Positions 44,800-53,709 of a DNA stretch of 64,000 nucleotides are shown here, in pieces. The position numbers and the translations under genes are program-made. The stretch is from an uncultured Litoreibacter sp. GTDB taxonomy: Bacteria; Pseudomonadota; Alphaproteobacteria; Rhodobacterales; Rhodobacteraceae. Location: NCBI GenBank assembly GCA_947504205.1, contig CANNGL010000001.1:310001-374000 (forward strand), written 5' to 3'. Under the pieces are notes generated by a model. The model saw only the letters and a list, made by a program, of their open reading frames with translations, was not told the DNA's origin and did no database searches. Position 1 is the first letter of the stretch. Each line of letters begins with the position of its first letter.

Positions 44800-45810
44800 T
44801 TAGCTGCCTTCGGCGATCATACCGGTTACGAGATCATAGAGCTCCTGCGCAGGCAGACCTGCTGCTGCGTTTTGCTCCAGCCACGCTGCTGCGGCAGGTT
44901 CGGCGGCGGCTTCCTTGAAGGCTGCAATCTCTTCGTCGGAAAAAGTGACCTGCTTGATGCCGCGTTCCTCCAGAGCAGGTCCCCATGCGTCCATCGTCGC
45001 CCCATTATAGTTGGCGATGTAATGGTCAAGCGCTTCATCCACCGAGCTCGTTAGAGCTTCTCGGTGCTCATCGCTCAAATCGGCGAGAGCGTCACTGTTC
45101 ACGACCACGGGGCAGTTCACGGTGCCGGGGTTCAGGTTCGTGGTCCACCATGTGCCGTTTTCAATGGTGCCGAAGGACATATGGGCGTGGGGCGCAAAGC
45201 TTACGGCTTTGACCACGCCTGAATCCATCGCCTGACGCACTTCACTGGCGGACATGGATGTCGGCACAGCACCAATGGCCTCCATCGCCGCTCCGATACC
45301 GCCCGTGGCACGAACGCTCAGGCCTTCGAAATCTGCCAGCGTTTCTGGTGCATCACCAACACCGACAATATTGTATTGTGGCAGTGGCGAGGGCATCAGA
45401 AGCGTCGCGTTCCAGCGGCTCAAATCGGCCACGGTCGCGGGGTGCTGATATACAGCCATCGACAATGCGACCTCTTGCTCCAGCGAGGTGACGCCGAGAA
45501 ACGGAAGTTCCAGAACGGTGATCGACGGGTTCTTGTCGCGGTGATAGCCTGCGCAGAACTGAGCCATCTCGAAGGCCCCGATAGAGATGCCGTCCAGATT
45601 TTCGCGATTTTTGGACAAACCTCCGTAGCTGATATTCATCGTAAACGCGCCATCGGTCTTCGACGAGACGAGCTCTGCCAGCTTCTCCACATGTTCGGTA
45701 AAGGCGCGGCGCTTGCCCCAAAGGGAAACATTCCATTCGGTCGCCACCGCTTCGCCCGCAAAGACAATCGCAATGCCAGCCAGCGCTGTTCGGCTTAGAT
45801 ACTTAGTCAT
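44800..45810 (-). CDS. dctP: TRAP transporter substrate-binding protein
   Basis: A 336-residue periplasmic binding protein with a signal peptide (MTKYLSRTALAGIAIVFAG, cleavage near AVATE). The conserved Arg that binds carboxylate is likely in GLSVRATGGIGAAMEAIGA, followed by SASEVRQAMDSGVVKAV. Substrate is an organic acid but cannot be named from sequence. The ATG at 45810 has GGAGG upstream; the longer frame to 45843 is not supported. It is first in dctPQM and 111 bases downstream of dctD, with a palindromic site in between. Confidence 0.94.
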   Translation of the reverse strand: MTKYLSRTALAGIAIVFAGEAVATEWNVSLWGKRRAFTEHVEKLAELVSSKTDGAFTMNISYGGLSKNRENLDGISIGAFEMAQFCAGYHRDKNPSITVLELPFLGVTSLEQEVALSMAVYQHPATVADLSRWNATLLMPSPLPQYNIVGVGDAPETLADFEGLSVRATGGIGAAMEAIGAVPTSMSASEVRQAMDSGVVKAVSFAPHAHMSFGTIENGTWWTTNLNPGTVNCPVVVNSDALADLSDEHREALTSSVDEALDHYIANYNGATMDAWGPALEERGIKQVTFSDEEIAAFKEAAAEPAAAAWLEQNAAAGLPAQELYDLVTGMIAEGS

Positions 45811-45904
45811 TTCAGAGGTCCTCCCAACTTTCTCTGTGGGCATATGACCTGATTACAAGGGGTGAGACCCATGAAGAAAACTGCGCGAGGCCAAACCCCC
45901 AGTC

Positions 45905-45918
45905 TGCGGATTTCCGCA
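45905..45918. promoter_or_regulatory. candidate DctD operator, palindrome TGCGGA-TT-TCCGCA
   Basis: A 6-bp inverted repeat around TT lies four bases past the dctD stop and about 95 bases upstream of the dctP start. It is the only clear palindrome in that gap. No convincing -24/-12 (GG-N10-GC) sigma-54 promoter follows it. Binding by DctD is inferred from position. Confidence 0.55.
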
Positions 45919-45921
45919 AGG

Positions 45922-47214
45922 CTAGAGCAAGGCGTCCTTATCAAGCCCGAGCTTGACGATTTTTTCGTTCAGCGTACGACGACCGATCCCCAGTGCTGTT
46001 GCCACGTCTTCCATTCGGCCTTCATGAAGTTGTATGGCCTTGCCTATCATTTGGCGTTCAAACGCCGCCACGGCTTCACGTAAGCCCGGTCGCGCTATCA
46101 CATCGATACCCACGCCTGAAATTGCGTCTGACATACTGCCAAGCCCTTGTTGGGCCATCATCACCCGTCTTTCTGCGACGTTGCGCAGCTCCCTGACATT
46201 GCCAGGCCAGTCATGGGCAATGAGGGTGGCGAGATCGGCCTCTGTCAATTCAGGCGGCTGAATAGCGTATTGTTGCGCAAACTCCTGTAAAAACCGGGAG
46301 GCCAAAAGGGCGATGTCATCGCGCCGCGCGCGCAGCGGAGGCAGCTGCAGGCTGAACCCGTCCAAGCGATAGAGCAAATCCTGGCGCAGGCGTCCCTCCC
46401 TGACTGCTGCGTCTGTGTCCTGATTGGTCGCAGAGATCACCCGCAGGTCGATACGCTCCGGCACGCCTTGTCCGGTTTCCAGTATTTCCTTGTTTTCGAT
46501 CAGCCGAAGAAGCATCGGCTGGATTTCTTCAGGGCAGGCGCAGATCTCGTCAAGAAACAGGGTGCCGCCCGCCGCGTTACGCGCAACAAGTGGCAGCTGA
46601 TCCGCGCTGAACTGCGCTGCATTCACTGCGATATAGGGTCCATCACATCGATCAGAGATATCGTGAAGCGTACGCGCCGACAGATCCTTGCCCGTACCGG
46701 TCTCGCCGCGGATGAGCACGGATGCATCATTGCCAGCGAGCATTGCGATCATGTCGCGCAGGCGTGTCATCTCTGGTGTCTGGCCAATGAGGACCCGATC
46801 AAGGCCCGACAATTGTTTCAGCCGCTCTCTGAGTCGCTGATTGCTTTCGCGCATCTGATGCTGGTCTGCTGCGTGTGACAGGATCAACAACAGGCGTTTG
46901 GGGTCATAGGGCTTTTCGACAAAACTATATGCGCCTTGGTTCATGGCCTCGACCGCCATTGGTATATCGCCGTGGGCTGAGATCAACACGACAGGTGGCG
47001 TGGAGCCAAGGCTTTGCAGTAGTTCTAGTCCAGACATCTCGGGCATGCGCACGTCTGACAAAATAACGTCTGGGGAAAACTGGGTAACCCAACGCTCTAC
47101 ATCCGTTGCCCTTGCCAAAGCCTTAGTGGCCCAGCCCGCCGCCTCGAACAGGTCCACCAGAGATTCCCGCATCATCCGGTCATCATCTATGATCAACACA
47201 CGGAAGGTCTTCAT
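45922..47214 (-). CDS. dctD: DctD-like response regulator lacking the GAFTGA loop
   Basis: A 430-residue NtrC-family regulator. The receiver domain has the acidic pocket Asp10-Asp12 and phosphoacceptor Asp54 (ILSDVRMPE); the AAA+ domain has Walker A GETGTGKD (170-177), GGTLFLDEI (216-224) and arginine-finger region PLRARRDDI; the C-terminal Fis-type HTH is DVATALGIGRRTLNEKI. Between AVNAA (196-200) and GGTLFLDE only about 15 residues remain, where normal members have about 40 including GAFTGA, the loop that contacts sigma-54. It therefore may not act through sigma-54, as reported for Rhodobacter capsulatus NtrC. It overlaps dctB by four bases. Confidence 0.9.
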   Translation of the reverse strand: MKTFRVLIIDDDRMMRESLVDLFEAAGWATKALARATDVERWVTQFSPDVILSDVRMPEMSGLELLQSLGSTPPVVLISAHGDIPMAVEAMNQGAYSFVEKPYDPKRLLLILSHAADQHQMRESNQRLRERLKQLSGLDRVLIGQTPEMTRLRDMIAMLAGNDASVLIRGETGTGKDLSARTLHDISDRCDGPYIAVNAAQFSADQLPLVARNAAGGTLFLDEICACPEEIQPMLLRLIENKEILETGQGVPERIDLRVISATNQDTDAAVREGRLRQDLLYRLDGFSLQLPPLRARRDDIALLASRFLQEFAQQYAIQPPELTEADLATLIAHDWPGNVRELRNVAERRVMMAQQGLGSMSDAISGVGIDVIARPGLREAVAAFERQMIGKAIQLHEGRMEDVATALGIGRRTLNEKIVKLGLDKDALL

Positions 47215-48932
47215 CTCGGGCCACCTGCCGCGGCGCGGGGCAGTTCAACCCGAAAACTGGCCCCCTCGGACGTGTTGTTCTTGGCGCTGATCGTGCCGCC
47301 GTGATCTGAGACAATGCCGGCAGAGATTGTCAGGCCAAGCCCCATCCCGCGACCGCTTTCGCGTGTGGTGGTGAAAGGCTCGCGCAGATCGTCAAGTGTT
47401 CTGGTCCCCAAACCGTGGCCCGTATCCGTCACTTCGAACCAGACACATGTTTCGTTAGCTCCCATCCGGATCGATATCTGGCGCAAATCCGAGCCTTGTA
47501 CGGCATCCAAAGCATTGCGCACGATATTCGTCATCACCTGTTCGATCCGCAACCGGTTGCCATTCAACGTGACGTCGTCGTGCGGTGGATCAAACTCGAC
47601 TGTAGCGTCAGCCTCTTTGATGCTGGGCTCCAACAACTCCAAGGCTTCGGTCATGACACTCGCCATGTCGATCTGTTCAAACTGATCGCGTCCTTTTCGA
47701 GAGAAGAATTTCAGTTGCTTGGTGATGTTTTCCATCCGCGCCACGAGGCCCTGCATCTTGTCGTTCAGGCGCGTCGCTCCATCGGTCATCTCGGCGGCCG
47801 CGAGTTGATTTCGCATCGCAGCAATCGGCTGACCCAACTCGTGCGTAACAGAGGAGGCCAATTGCCCAAGTGCTGCCAGACGGCTGGCCCGATCAAGATC
47901 GGCTTGAGTTTTCTGCAAGTTGCGCTCCGCCGCGCGTCGTTCCTCGATTTCAATGGCGAGCCGTTCGTTCGCTTGCCTGAGTTGAGCTTCTTCCTGTTCC
48001 GATTTGGACAACGCTGCGCCAATACGGCGGACGCGACGAACCTGAAGCGCGATGAAGGCCAGCACGGTCAAAAACAGCATGATGCCCGTCGCAAGCCAGG
48101 CGCGGGTGGCGGCTTGGTCGTCCGGTACGAAGAAGTGCAGAGACCAACTGTTCGGCAGATCGCGGGAGTTGAGATACAAAAGCTCTTCGCCTCCGATCAT
48201 TGCAGTTTGCGCCTGTGGGTCCGGCTTCCAATCGAGTGCTGTAAGCTGTTCTTGCCCAAATTGGCGGGTTGCGATGATGCGTTGGCGCTGTTGATCGGTC
48301 AATGGGGCAAGCGCCTGATAACGCCAGTCCGGATCAGACGCCAAAAGCACGATCCCGTCACCGTTTGACAGAATGATACGCTCGCCCGATGCCTGCCAAC
48401 TGTCCTGAAGATAGGCCAGATCAAGCTTGATGGCGATCACACCCTCGGGGCCTGTGACCGATGATCCAACGGGCATGGCATAGAAGTATCCTGGAACACC
48501 TGTTGTCGCGCCGATGCCATAAAATTCTGACAGCTCGCCATTCATAGCGTCCTGAAAATAGGGTCGGAACGCATAGTTCTGGCCGACGAAACTGTTCGGC
48601 GATTTCGCATTTGAGGCGGAGAGGGTCAGGCCGGTCCGATCCATCAAATAAATCGCGTCAATCCCGGCACTCTGGGCGAACCGCGCAAGGCGTGCGTCCA
48701 GCGTCGTCGTGTCACCGCCGGTCAAGGTTTGTGCGACCACCGGATCAAGAGACAGAAGAAATGGCAGATGCGCAAAATGCCTGAGTTCGGTCTCGACTGT
48801 GCTGCGGTAGAGCGTCAGACGCGCTGCCGCCTTTTCCAGCTCTTGTGCTTTGAAATAGGCATAGGATGCCCAAAACAGGCCAGTCGCGCAGGCAGCGGCA
48901 AGAATGATCGAGGCAAGAGTTGCGAAACGCAT
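47211..48932 (-). CDS. dctB: C4-dicarboxylate-type sensor histidine kinase DctB
   Basis: A 573-residue membrane kinase. Two transmembrane segments (about 7-22 and 280-305) flank a periplasmic double-PAS-like sensor domain with features such as LMDRTGLTLSASNAK, SFVGQNYAFRPYFQDAM and FYGIGATTGVPGYFYA, which are DctB hallmarks. A coiled-coil linker leads to the HisKA site SVTHELGQPIAAMRNQL and an ATPase domain with NALDAV, DTGHGLG and GRGMGLGLTIS. It signals to DctD, whose gene it overlaps. ATG at 48932 has AGGA upstream; the frame open to 49085 runs into the promoter region. Confidence 0.92.
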   Translation of the reverse strand: MRFATLASIILAAACATGLFWASYAYFKAQELEKAAARLTLYRSTVETELRHFAHLPFLLSLDPVVAQTLTGGDTTTLDARLARFAQSAGIDAIYLMDRTGLTLSASNAKSPNSFVGQNYAFRPYFQDAMNGELSEFYGIGATTGVPGYFYAMPVGSSVTGPEGVIAIKLDLAYLQDSWQASGERIILSNGDGIVLLASDPDWRYQALAPLTDQQRQRIIATRQFGQEQLTALDWKPDPQAQTAMIGGEELLYLNSRDLPNSWSLHFFVPDDQAATRAWLATGIMLFLTVLAFIALQVRRVRRIGAALSKSEQEEAQLRQANERLAIEIEERRAAERNLQKTQADLDRASRLAALGQLASSVTHELGQPIAAMRNQLAAAEMTDGATRLNDKMQGLVARMENITKQLKFFSRKGRDQFEQIDMASVMTEALELLEPSIKEADATVEFDPPHDDVTLNGNRLRIEQVMTNIVRNALDAVQGSDLRQISIRMGANETCVWFEVTDTGHGLGTRTLDDLREPFTTTRESGRGMGLGLTISAGIVSDHGGTISAKNNTSEGASFRVELPRAAAGGPR

Positions 48933-49236
48933 CGTGCAGTCCTGCCTTTTGACGCAAAGAAAATCAATGTTGTTCAACACCATGCGACGCTTCACTGGGC
49001 GCGTAGCCGCGGTTGATCGTGGGGTCAAACGTGTGTTTGGGGCTGACGCGAGATGGCCGACCCAACGCCGCGAAAAGTCACTCAAAATGGCGGCACTTCA
49101 GGCTCACCTCTGTCGACTCGTTAACTAATTATTAACGGTGTGCACCGTGTTTCTTTGATGTCCGCCGGAAAGCTCAGGGAGCAAAAAAGTCCGTTCGGTT
49201 TTTGAGACAATCGTCAGTCTAATTGAGGAAAAAAAC
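48933..49236. other. divergent promoter region dctB / nrdJ
   Basis: About 300 bases shared by the divergent dctB and nrdJ genes. It contains the CtrA-like box listed separately, directly followed by an inverted repeat ACGGTG-TG-CACCGT (49135-49148). No adenosylcobalamin riboswitch core and no evident NrdR box pair were seen. Confidence 0.6.
49121..49136. promoter_or_regulatory. CtrA-type box TTAA-N7-TTAAC
   Basis: TTAACTAATTATTAAC matches the full alphaproteobacterial CtrA consensus TTAA-N7-TTAAC. It lies about 100 bases upstream of the class II ribonucleotide reductase start and about 190 bases from dctB. The site is also nearly palindromic with the preceding G (GTTAA...TTAAC). Confidence 0.55.
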
Positions 49237-50961
49237 ATGTATCACTTCTTGGAACTTACACCATCCACCAGCGTATTTGAGCAGCCAATTGCGGAACAAA
49301 TCTGGCGGGCAAAATATCAGTACAAAACCGTGAGCGGAGAGATCGATTATTCGGTTCATGACACGTGGTCCCGGGTCGCACACGCTTTGGCGCAGACTGA
49401 ACGCGCTGAAGATCGCGAGGACGTCACGAAGCTGTTTTTTGATGCAATGGATGGTTTCAAAATTTTGCCTGCGGGTCGCATCCTGTCGGGCGCCGGGACA
49501 AAGCGAAGCGTTTCGTTGTCGAACACGTTCGTGATGAAAACACTGCCTGATTCCGTCGACGGAATAATGGATGTGGTCAAGGACGCGGCGATGACGATGA
49601 AAATGGGCGGGGGGCTCGGGTTCGACTTCTCAACGCTGCGCCCCAAGGGCACGCTGGTTCAGGGTCTTGATTGCCCGGCTGCGGGACCATTGGCGGCGAT
49701 GGATATTTGCGATGCGGTCTGCCGGATGTTGGTGTCCGGAATGGGGCGCGGTGCGATGATGGCCACCATGCGCGTTGATCATCCGGATATCGAGGACTTT
49801 ATCAAAGTGAAGTCCGACGCCACCCGGATGCGGAATTTCAATCTCTCCGTCATGATTACAGACGCGTTCATGGAAGCGGTCGATGCGGATCGGGATTGGA
49901 AGCTTACATGGAAGGGCTCAACCATCCGCCGCGTCAAAGCGCGGGCACTTTGGACGATGATCATGCGCCAGAATTATGAAGCGGCAGAGCCGGGGGTTTT
50001 GTTTGTAGACCGGATTAACGCTTCGAACCCGTTGAACTATCTTGAGCAAATAAGCTCGACCAATTCCTGTGCAGAACAACCATTGCCGCCCAATGGCACC
50101 TGTCCTTTGACGTCGATTAATCTGGCGCGGCTGGTCACTACGCCGTTCACTCCAAAGGCGCGTCTTGATCTGGCTGAGCTGCGCAGGCTGACCGCGATTG
50201 CTGTGCGCATGTTGGACAATGCCGTTGATGTCTCTGACTATGCTGTAGAAGAGCAGCGTGTCGAAGCCCAGACGAAGCGGCGCATTGGTATTGGCGTCAC
50301 AGGTGTTGCTGATGCATTGGCGATGTTGTCCGTGCCTTATGGAAGTGCTGCATCGACCGACCTGATCGAAAGCTGGATGCGAACCTTGTCCAACTCCGCG
50401 TATCTGGCCTCTGCACAACTTGCAGCGACGCGGGGCGCCTTTGCGGTATATGATCGCGATCAGCACATGAAAAACGAACTGATCCAGTCACTTGATGCGA
50501 ATGTGCAAACCGCAATTGCGACGCATGGTTTGCGCAACGCCACCCTGACAACCATCGCACCAACCGGAACTACATCGATGTTTGGCGGCAATGTCTCCTC
50601 GGGGATCGAGCCGATCTTCTCAACCTCGTACAAGCGCAAGATCACAGAGGCTGACGGATCGAAGTCTGAGCAGGTGATCGAAGATTACGCCGCCCATCTC
50701 TATCACCAGATCTATGGGGAAACAGCGCCACTGCCCGCGGGTTTTGTCACCGTCGCTGATCTCACGCCAGAAGATCACCTACGGGTACAGGCGGCCGCTC
50801 AGAATTGGGTGGATAGCGGGATTTCCAAAACCGTGAACTGTCCGGCTGACATAGACTTCGAGGCGTTCCAGAGCATCTACCGCGAAGCTTATCGCAGCGG
50901 CTGCAAGGGCTGCACAACCTATCGCCCGAACGCGATCACTGGCTCGGTGTTGTCGACATGA
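49237..50961 (+). CDS. nrdJ: adenosylcobalamin-dependent (class II) ribonucleotide reductase, short form
   Basis: A 574-residue reductase making deoxyribonucleotides without oxygen, using B12. Family blocks are MKMGGGLGFDFSTLRPKG, DHPDIEDFI and GTTSMFGGNVSSGIEP. The radical Cys278 with Asn276 and Glu280 (TNSCAEQPL), the second redox Cys289 (NGTC) and the C-terminal CxxC (Cys556, Cys559 in GCKGCTTYRPN) are present. The first redox Cys, expected in SLSNCFV, is Thr97 (SLSNTFVM). It is shorter than the roughly 650-1200 residue NrdJ forms. GAGGA precedes the ATG. The next gene overlaps its stop by ATGA. A second, conventional reductase may exist elsewhere in the genome. Confidence 0.88.
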   Translation: MYHFLELTPSTSVFEQPIAEQIWRAKYQYKTVSGEIDYSVHDTWSRVAHALAQTERAEDREDVTKLFFDAMDGFKILPAGRILSGAGTKRSVSLSNTFVMKTLPDSVDGIMDVVKDAAMTMKMGGGLGFDFSTLRPKGTLVQGLDCPAAGPLAAMDICDAVCRMLVSGMGRGAMMATMRVDHPDIEDFIKVKSDATRMRNFNLSVMITDAFMEAVDADRDWKLTWKGSTIRRVKARALWTMIMRQNYEAAEPGVLFVDRINASNPLNYLEQISSTNSCAEQPLPPNGTCPLTSINLARLVTTPFTPKARLDLAELRRLTAIAVRMLDNAVDVSDYAVEEQRVEAQTKRRIGIGVTGVADALAMLSVPYGSAASTDLIESWMRTLSNSAYLASAQLAATRGAFAVYDRDQHMKNELIQSLDANVQTAIATHGLRNATLTTIAPTGTTSMFGGNVSSGIEPIFSTSYKRKITEADGSKSEQVIEDYAAHLYHQIYGETAPLPAGFVTVADLTPEDHLRVQAAAQNWVDSGISKTVNCPADIDFEAFQSIYREAYRSGCKGCTTYRPNAITGSVLST

Positions 50962-51278
50962 GCGCGGGGCATATGCTGATGGGTATGAAACTAAATATCA
51001 GGCAGCGACTGGCTTGGGCACTTGGTTGCGGTGCCCGCACCCCTTCGACCGCAGATTGGTCGAGGGGGACCAACCTTGAGTGCGCCAAATGGCGTCCAAC
51101 GCATCAGCACAAGAAAGGAGGAGAGTACCGTGTTCTGGGGCACGGTATTCTCGAAGCCGATCGAAGTGATGTCGTGATCTATGATGATAAGGACGGGCAG
51201 ATTTGGGTCAGATCGACCTCTGAATTTTACGATGGTCGGTTTGCACCAAAGGTTGGTATTTCTCCCAAGGATCAGTAA
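50958..51278 (+). CDS. small DUF1653-like protein coupled to nrdJ
   Basis: A 106-residue protein. The C-terminal half (about 50-98: HKKGGEYRVLGHG, DVVIYDDKDGQIWVRSTSEF) resembles the DUF1653 fold, in which a YxVLG strand is followed by LVVY and LWVRP-type strands. The first 45 residues look unrelated and may not be translated if an internal ATG (about 51000) is used. The ATGA overlap with nrdJ implies co-translation. Function unknown; a role next to ribonucleotide reductase is inferred only from position. Confidence 0.68.
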   Translation: MSAGHMLMGMKLNIRQRLAWALGCGARTPSTADWSRGTNLECAKWRPTHQHKKGGEYRVLGHGILEADRSDVVIYDDKDGQIWVRSTSEFYDGRFAPKVGISPKDQ

Positions 51279-51349
51279 GATAATCCCGATTTTCAGAACT
51301 TGCGGGCTGTTTTTCTAAGGTCCCGATGAGATAAAGAAAGACATCACAG

Positions 51350-53677
51350 TTGAGCCGTTTGAATATTGCAGGTCGCGACGATCTGCGCCAATTGCAGAAG
51401 CTTTCGACCCCGGTTTGGATCTTTGACGTTGACCGGCATGGAATTTGGTGGGCGAACGCACAAGGTCTTGCATTTTGGAAAGCAGAGTCTGTTCAGGAGC
51501 TTCAGAAGCGTGACTTTTCCTCCGACAGCGCCACTGTGCAGGAACGGCTGCGCCAGATTGTGGAGCTTGCCTCCGACGATAGCCATGTAACAGATACTTG
51601 GACGCTTTATCCAACCGGCAGTCCGCAAACGGTTATTCTGTCTTTCCAGCCCGTCGAGATCGAAAACCGCTTCAAGGGCGTACTGATCGAGCTTTTGCAA
51701 GTGCTCGACCGAGACGCAGATAATGACACTTGGCGATTGCTGGAAGCCGCACGTGCCACGTCGCTGATGATGACTACCTATTCGCTGGACGGGGAGTTGC
51801 TGGCCCAGAACCCGGCCTCTCTGGAATGCTACGGCGCGCTCGCAGGTTTGGAAGGGGAGCAGACAAATCTTGAAGCCCGGTTTGTCCATCCAGCGGATGC
51901 TGCAAGGGTTCTGCAAAACGCGGCAGCGAACAAGACAACGAAATGGGAGGCAGAGGTTGTTACTGCCGCTGGCGTCAGAACACATTCCTTGTCCGTGCGG
52001 AAAGGGCGCGATCCCATAACAGGCGATTTCGTCACCGTGCTGAGTGAGGAAGACGTCACGGAGCGGGTTAAGCTCAGACGGCTGCAGGAATCTGAGAAGG
52101 AGGCGCTCAAACAGGAGGTCGCCCAAAGCTACGACAAGCTTAGGGTTTCACAGGAGCGCTACGAACTTGCCGTGCAAACCGCTGCGATTTGGGATTGGGA
52201 CGTTGTGGCTGACAAGCTGTTTATGTCGCCGAACCTTGTGAACGCTCTTGGATACACAGAGGCGGAATTCGTCGAGATATTGCGAAACCAGCGCCTGATT
52301 GGGTTTTTGCATCCTGATGACGTCGCCGATTACGAAGCCAAGATCGAAGACCATCTTGCCAACCCCGAAAAGCCTTTGTCTCATGAAGTCCGCTTTTTGA
52401 CCAAATCGGGGGATATCTTGTGGTTTCATTGCCAAGGAAAATGTGTCCATGACGGTCGCGGTAATGTCACGCGATCCGCTGGCCTTTTGACGGATGTTAC
52501 CCAGAGAAAGAACCTTGAGGCAACGCTTCTCGTATCTCAGCGGATGGAAGCCGTGGGGCAGCTTACAGGCGGTATTGCACACGATTTCAATAACTTGCTT
52601 ACCGTTATTCAAGGTAATGCAGAGCTTCTCGCGGAGATTGAACAATCCCACACTGAGCTGACGGATGAGATCGTTAGCGCTGTCAGACGTGGAGCCGATC
52701 TGACAAAGCATCTGTTGGCGTTTGCCCGGCAGCAGACTTTGATCCCGCATCCGGTCAATCTCAACCAGTTGATCCCGGAAATGGAGAAAACGCTTCTGCG
52801 AACCATCAGCGAAACGGTTACGATAAATTTCCATGCGCCAGACGACCTGTGGGATGTTCATGTCGATCAAACTCAGCTTGAAACCGCGATCTTAAATCTG
52901 GCCTTGAATGCGCGCGACGCAATGAAGGCTGGCGGAACGGTCGAAATCACCTGCAGCAACAAACCTTTTTCTGAGATTACGAGGCCTCAAGATCTGGAAC
53001 TTGATGTTGCAGATTATGTCGAGATTTCCGTAACGGATAGCGGTGACGGCATGTCGGGTGAGCAGCTCAGCAAGGCATTTGAACCGTTCTTCACAACCAA
53101 GGAAGTCGGGCAGGGAAGCGGTTTGGGCCTATCGATGGTTCAGGGCTTTTCACGTCAATCGAAAGGTGATGCGCGAATAAACAGCCAGCTTGGCCGCGGG
53201 ACGACCGTCTCGCTTTATCTGCCAAAATCCCGGCAATTGCCTTCGCAAGTGGTCAAGCACCCGAAGGCGGAGGTGGCCTTGGGCAATCGGGAGCATGTAC
53301 ATATTGTCGAGGACAATCATCATGTGCAGCAAACGGTCTCGAAACTCGTTGGCTCGCTTGGATATGAGGTCACAACCTCGAATGATGTGTCGCAGGCTCT
53401 GACTTGGATCGAGGAGAATCCGAGCGCTGACCTATACCTTGTCGATGTTCTGCTTCCGGGCGGAAAAAGCGGCGTGGATTTCGCGCGCTCTTTGCAGCGG
53501 GTCCAACCGGACGCGAAAATTCTGTTTATGTCCGGCTACTCCGAAAATCATGGGATCGGTCAGACGAGCCAAGATCTGGGTACAGGTTTTATTTCGAAAC
53601 CTTTCGATAAAAGCAGGTTTTCCAAAGCGATTGGATCGGCGCTGGTTGGGCAACGCCATGCGCACAATAAGATGTAG
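51350..53677 (+). CDS. hybrid PAS-sensor histidine kinase with receiver domain
   Basis: A 775-residue soluble kinase. In order: a PAS domain (about 12-118), a second PAS (130-240), a coiled-coil linker (240-270), a third PAS with PAC (270-390, WDWDVVADKLFMSPN), HisKA with His411 (GGIAHDFNNLL), an ATPase domain (Asn520 box, DSGDGMSGE, GSGLGLSMV) and a C-terminal receiver (650-765) with acidic residues at 654-655 and phosphoacceptor Asp699 (LVDVLLPGG). No membrane segments, so it senses a cytoplasmic signal. The start appears to be TTG at 51350 with AAGAAAG upstream, which is weak. The HisKA-HATPase-REC layout resembles blue-light or redox kinases, but no LOV Cys motif (GRNCRFLQ) is seen. Confidence 0.88.
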   Translation: MSRLNIAGRDDLRQLQKLSTPVWIFDVDRHGIWWANAQGLAFWKAESVQELQKRDFSSDSATVQERLRQIVELASDDSHVTDTWTLYPTGSPQTVILSFQPVEIENRFKGVLIELLQVLDRDADNDTWRLLEAARATSLMMTTYSLDGELLAQNPASLECYGALAGLEGEQTNLEARFVHPADAARVLQNAAANKTTKWEAEVVTAAGVRTHSLSVRKGRDPITGDFVTVLSEEDVTERVKLRRLQESEKEALKQEVAQSYDKLRVSQERYELAVQTAAIWDWDVVADKLFMSPNLVNALGYTEAEFVEILRNQRLIGFLHPDDVADYEAKIEDHLANPEKPLSHEVRFLTKSGDILWFHCQGKCVHDGRGNVTRSAGLLTDVTQRKNLEATLLVSQRMEAVGQLTGGIAHDFNNLLTVIQGNAELLAEIEQSHTELTDEIVSAVRRGADLTKHLLAFARQQTLIPHPVNLNQLIPEMEKTLLRTISETVTINFHAPDDLWDVHVDQTQLETAILNLALNARDAMKAGGTVEITCSNKPFSEITRPQDLELDVADYVEISVTDSGDGMSGEQLSKAFEPFFTTKEVGQGSGLGLSMVQGFSRQSKGDARINSQLGRGTTVSLYLPKSRQLPSQVVKHPKAEVALGNREHVHIVEDNHHVQQTVSKLVGSLGYEVTTSNDVSQALTWIEENPSADLYLVDVLLPGGKSGVDFARSLQRVQPDAKILFMSGYSENHGIGQTSQDLGTGFISKPFDKSRFSKAIGSALVGQRHAHNKM

Positions 53678-53709
53678 TGAGATGCCGAAGACATCCAGCT
53701 TGATCGCCG

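Noticed and set aside
45811-45921. sigma-54 promoter upstream of dctP
   Set aside because: The only GG-N10-GC spacing arises inside a run of G and lacks the rest of the TGGCACG / TTGC consensus.
47415-48368. 317-residue frame antisense to dctB
   Set aside because: dctB motifs are continuous on the minus strand, and the plus frame lacks a ribosome binding site and recognisable domains.
48933-49236. adenosylcobalamin riboswitch upstream of nrdJ
   Set aside because: I looked for the B12-box core and the conserved junctions and did not find them. The enzyme uses B12 as a cofactor but the leader shows no such fold.
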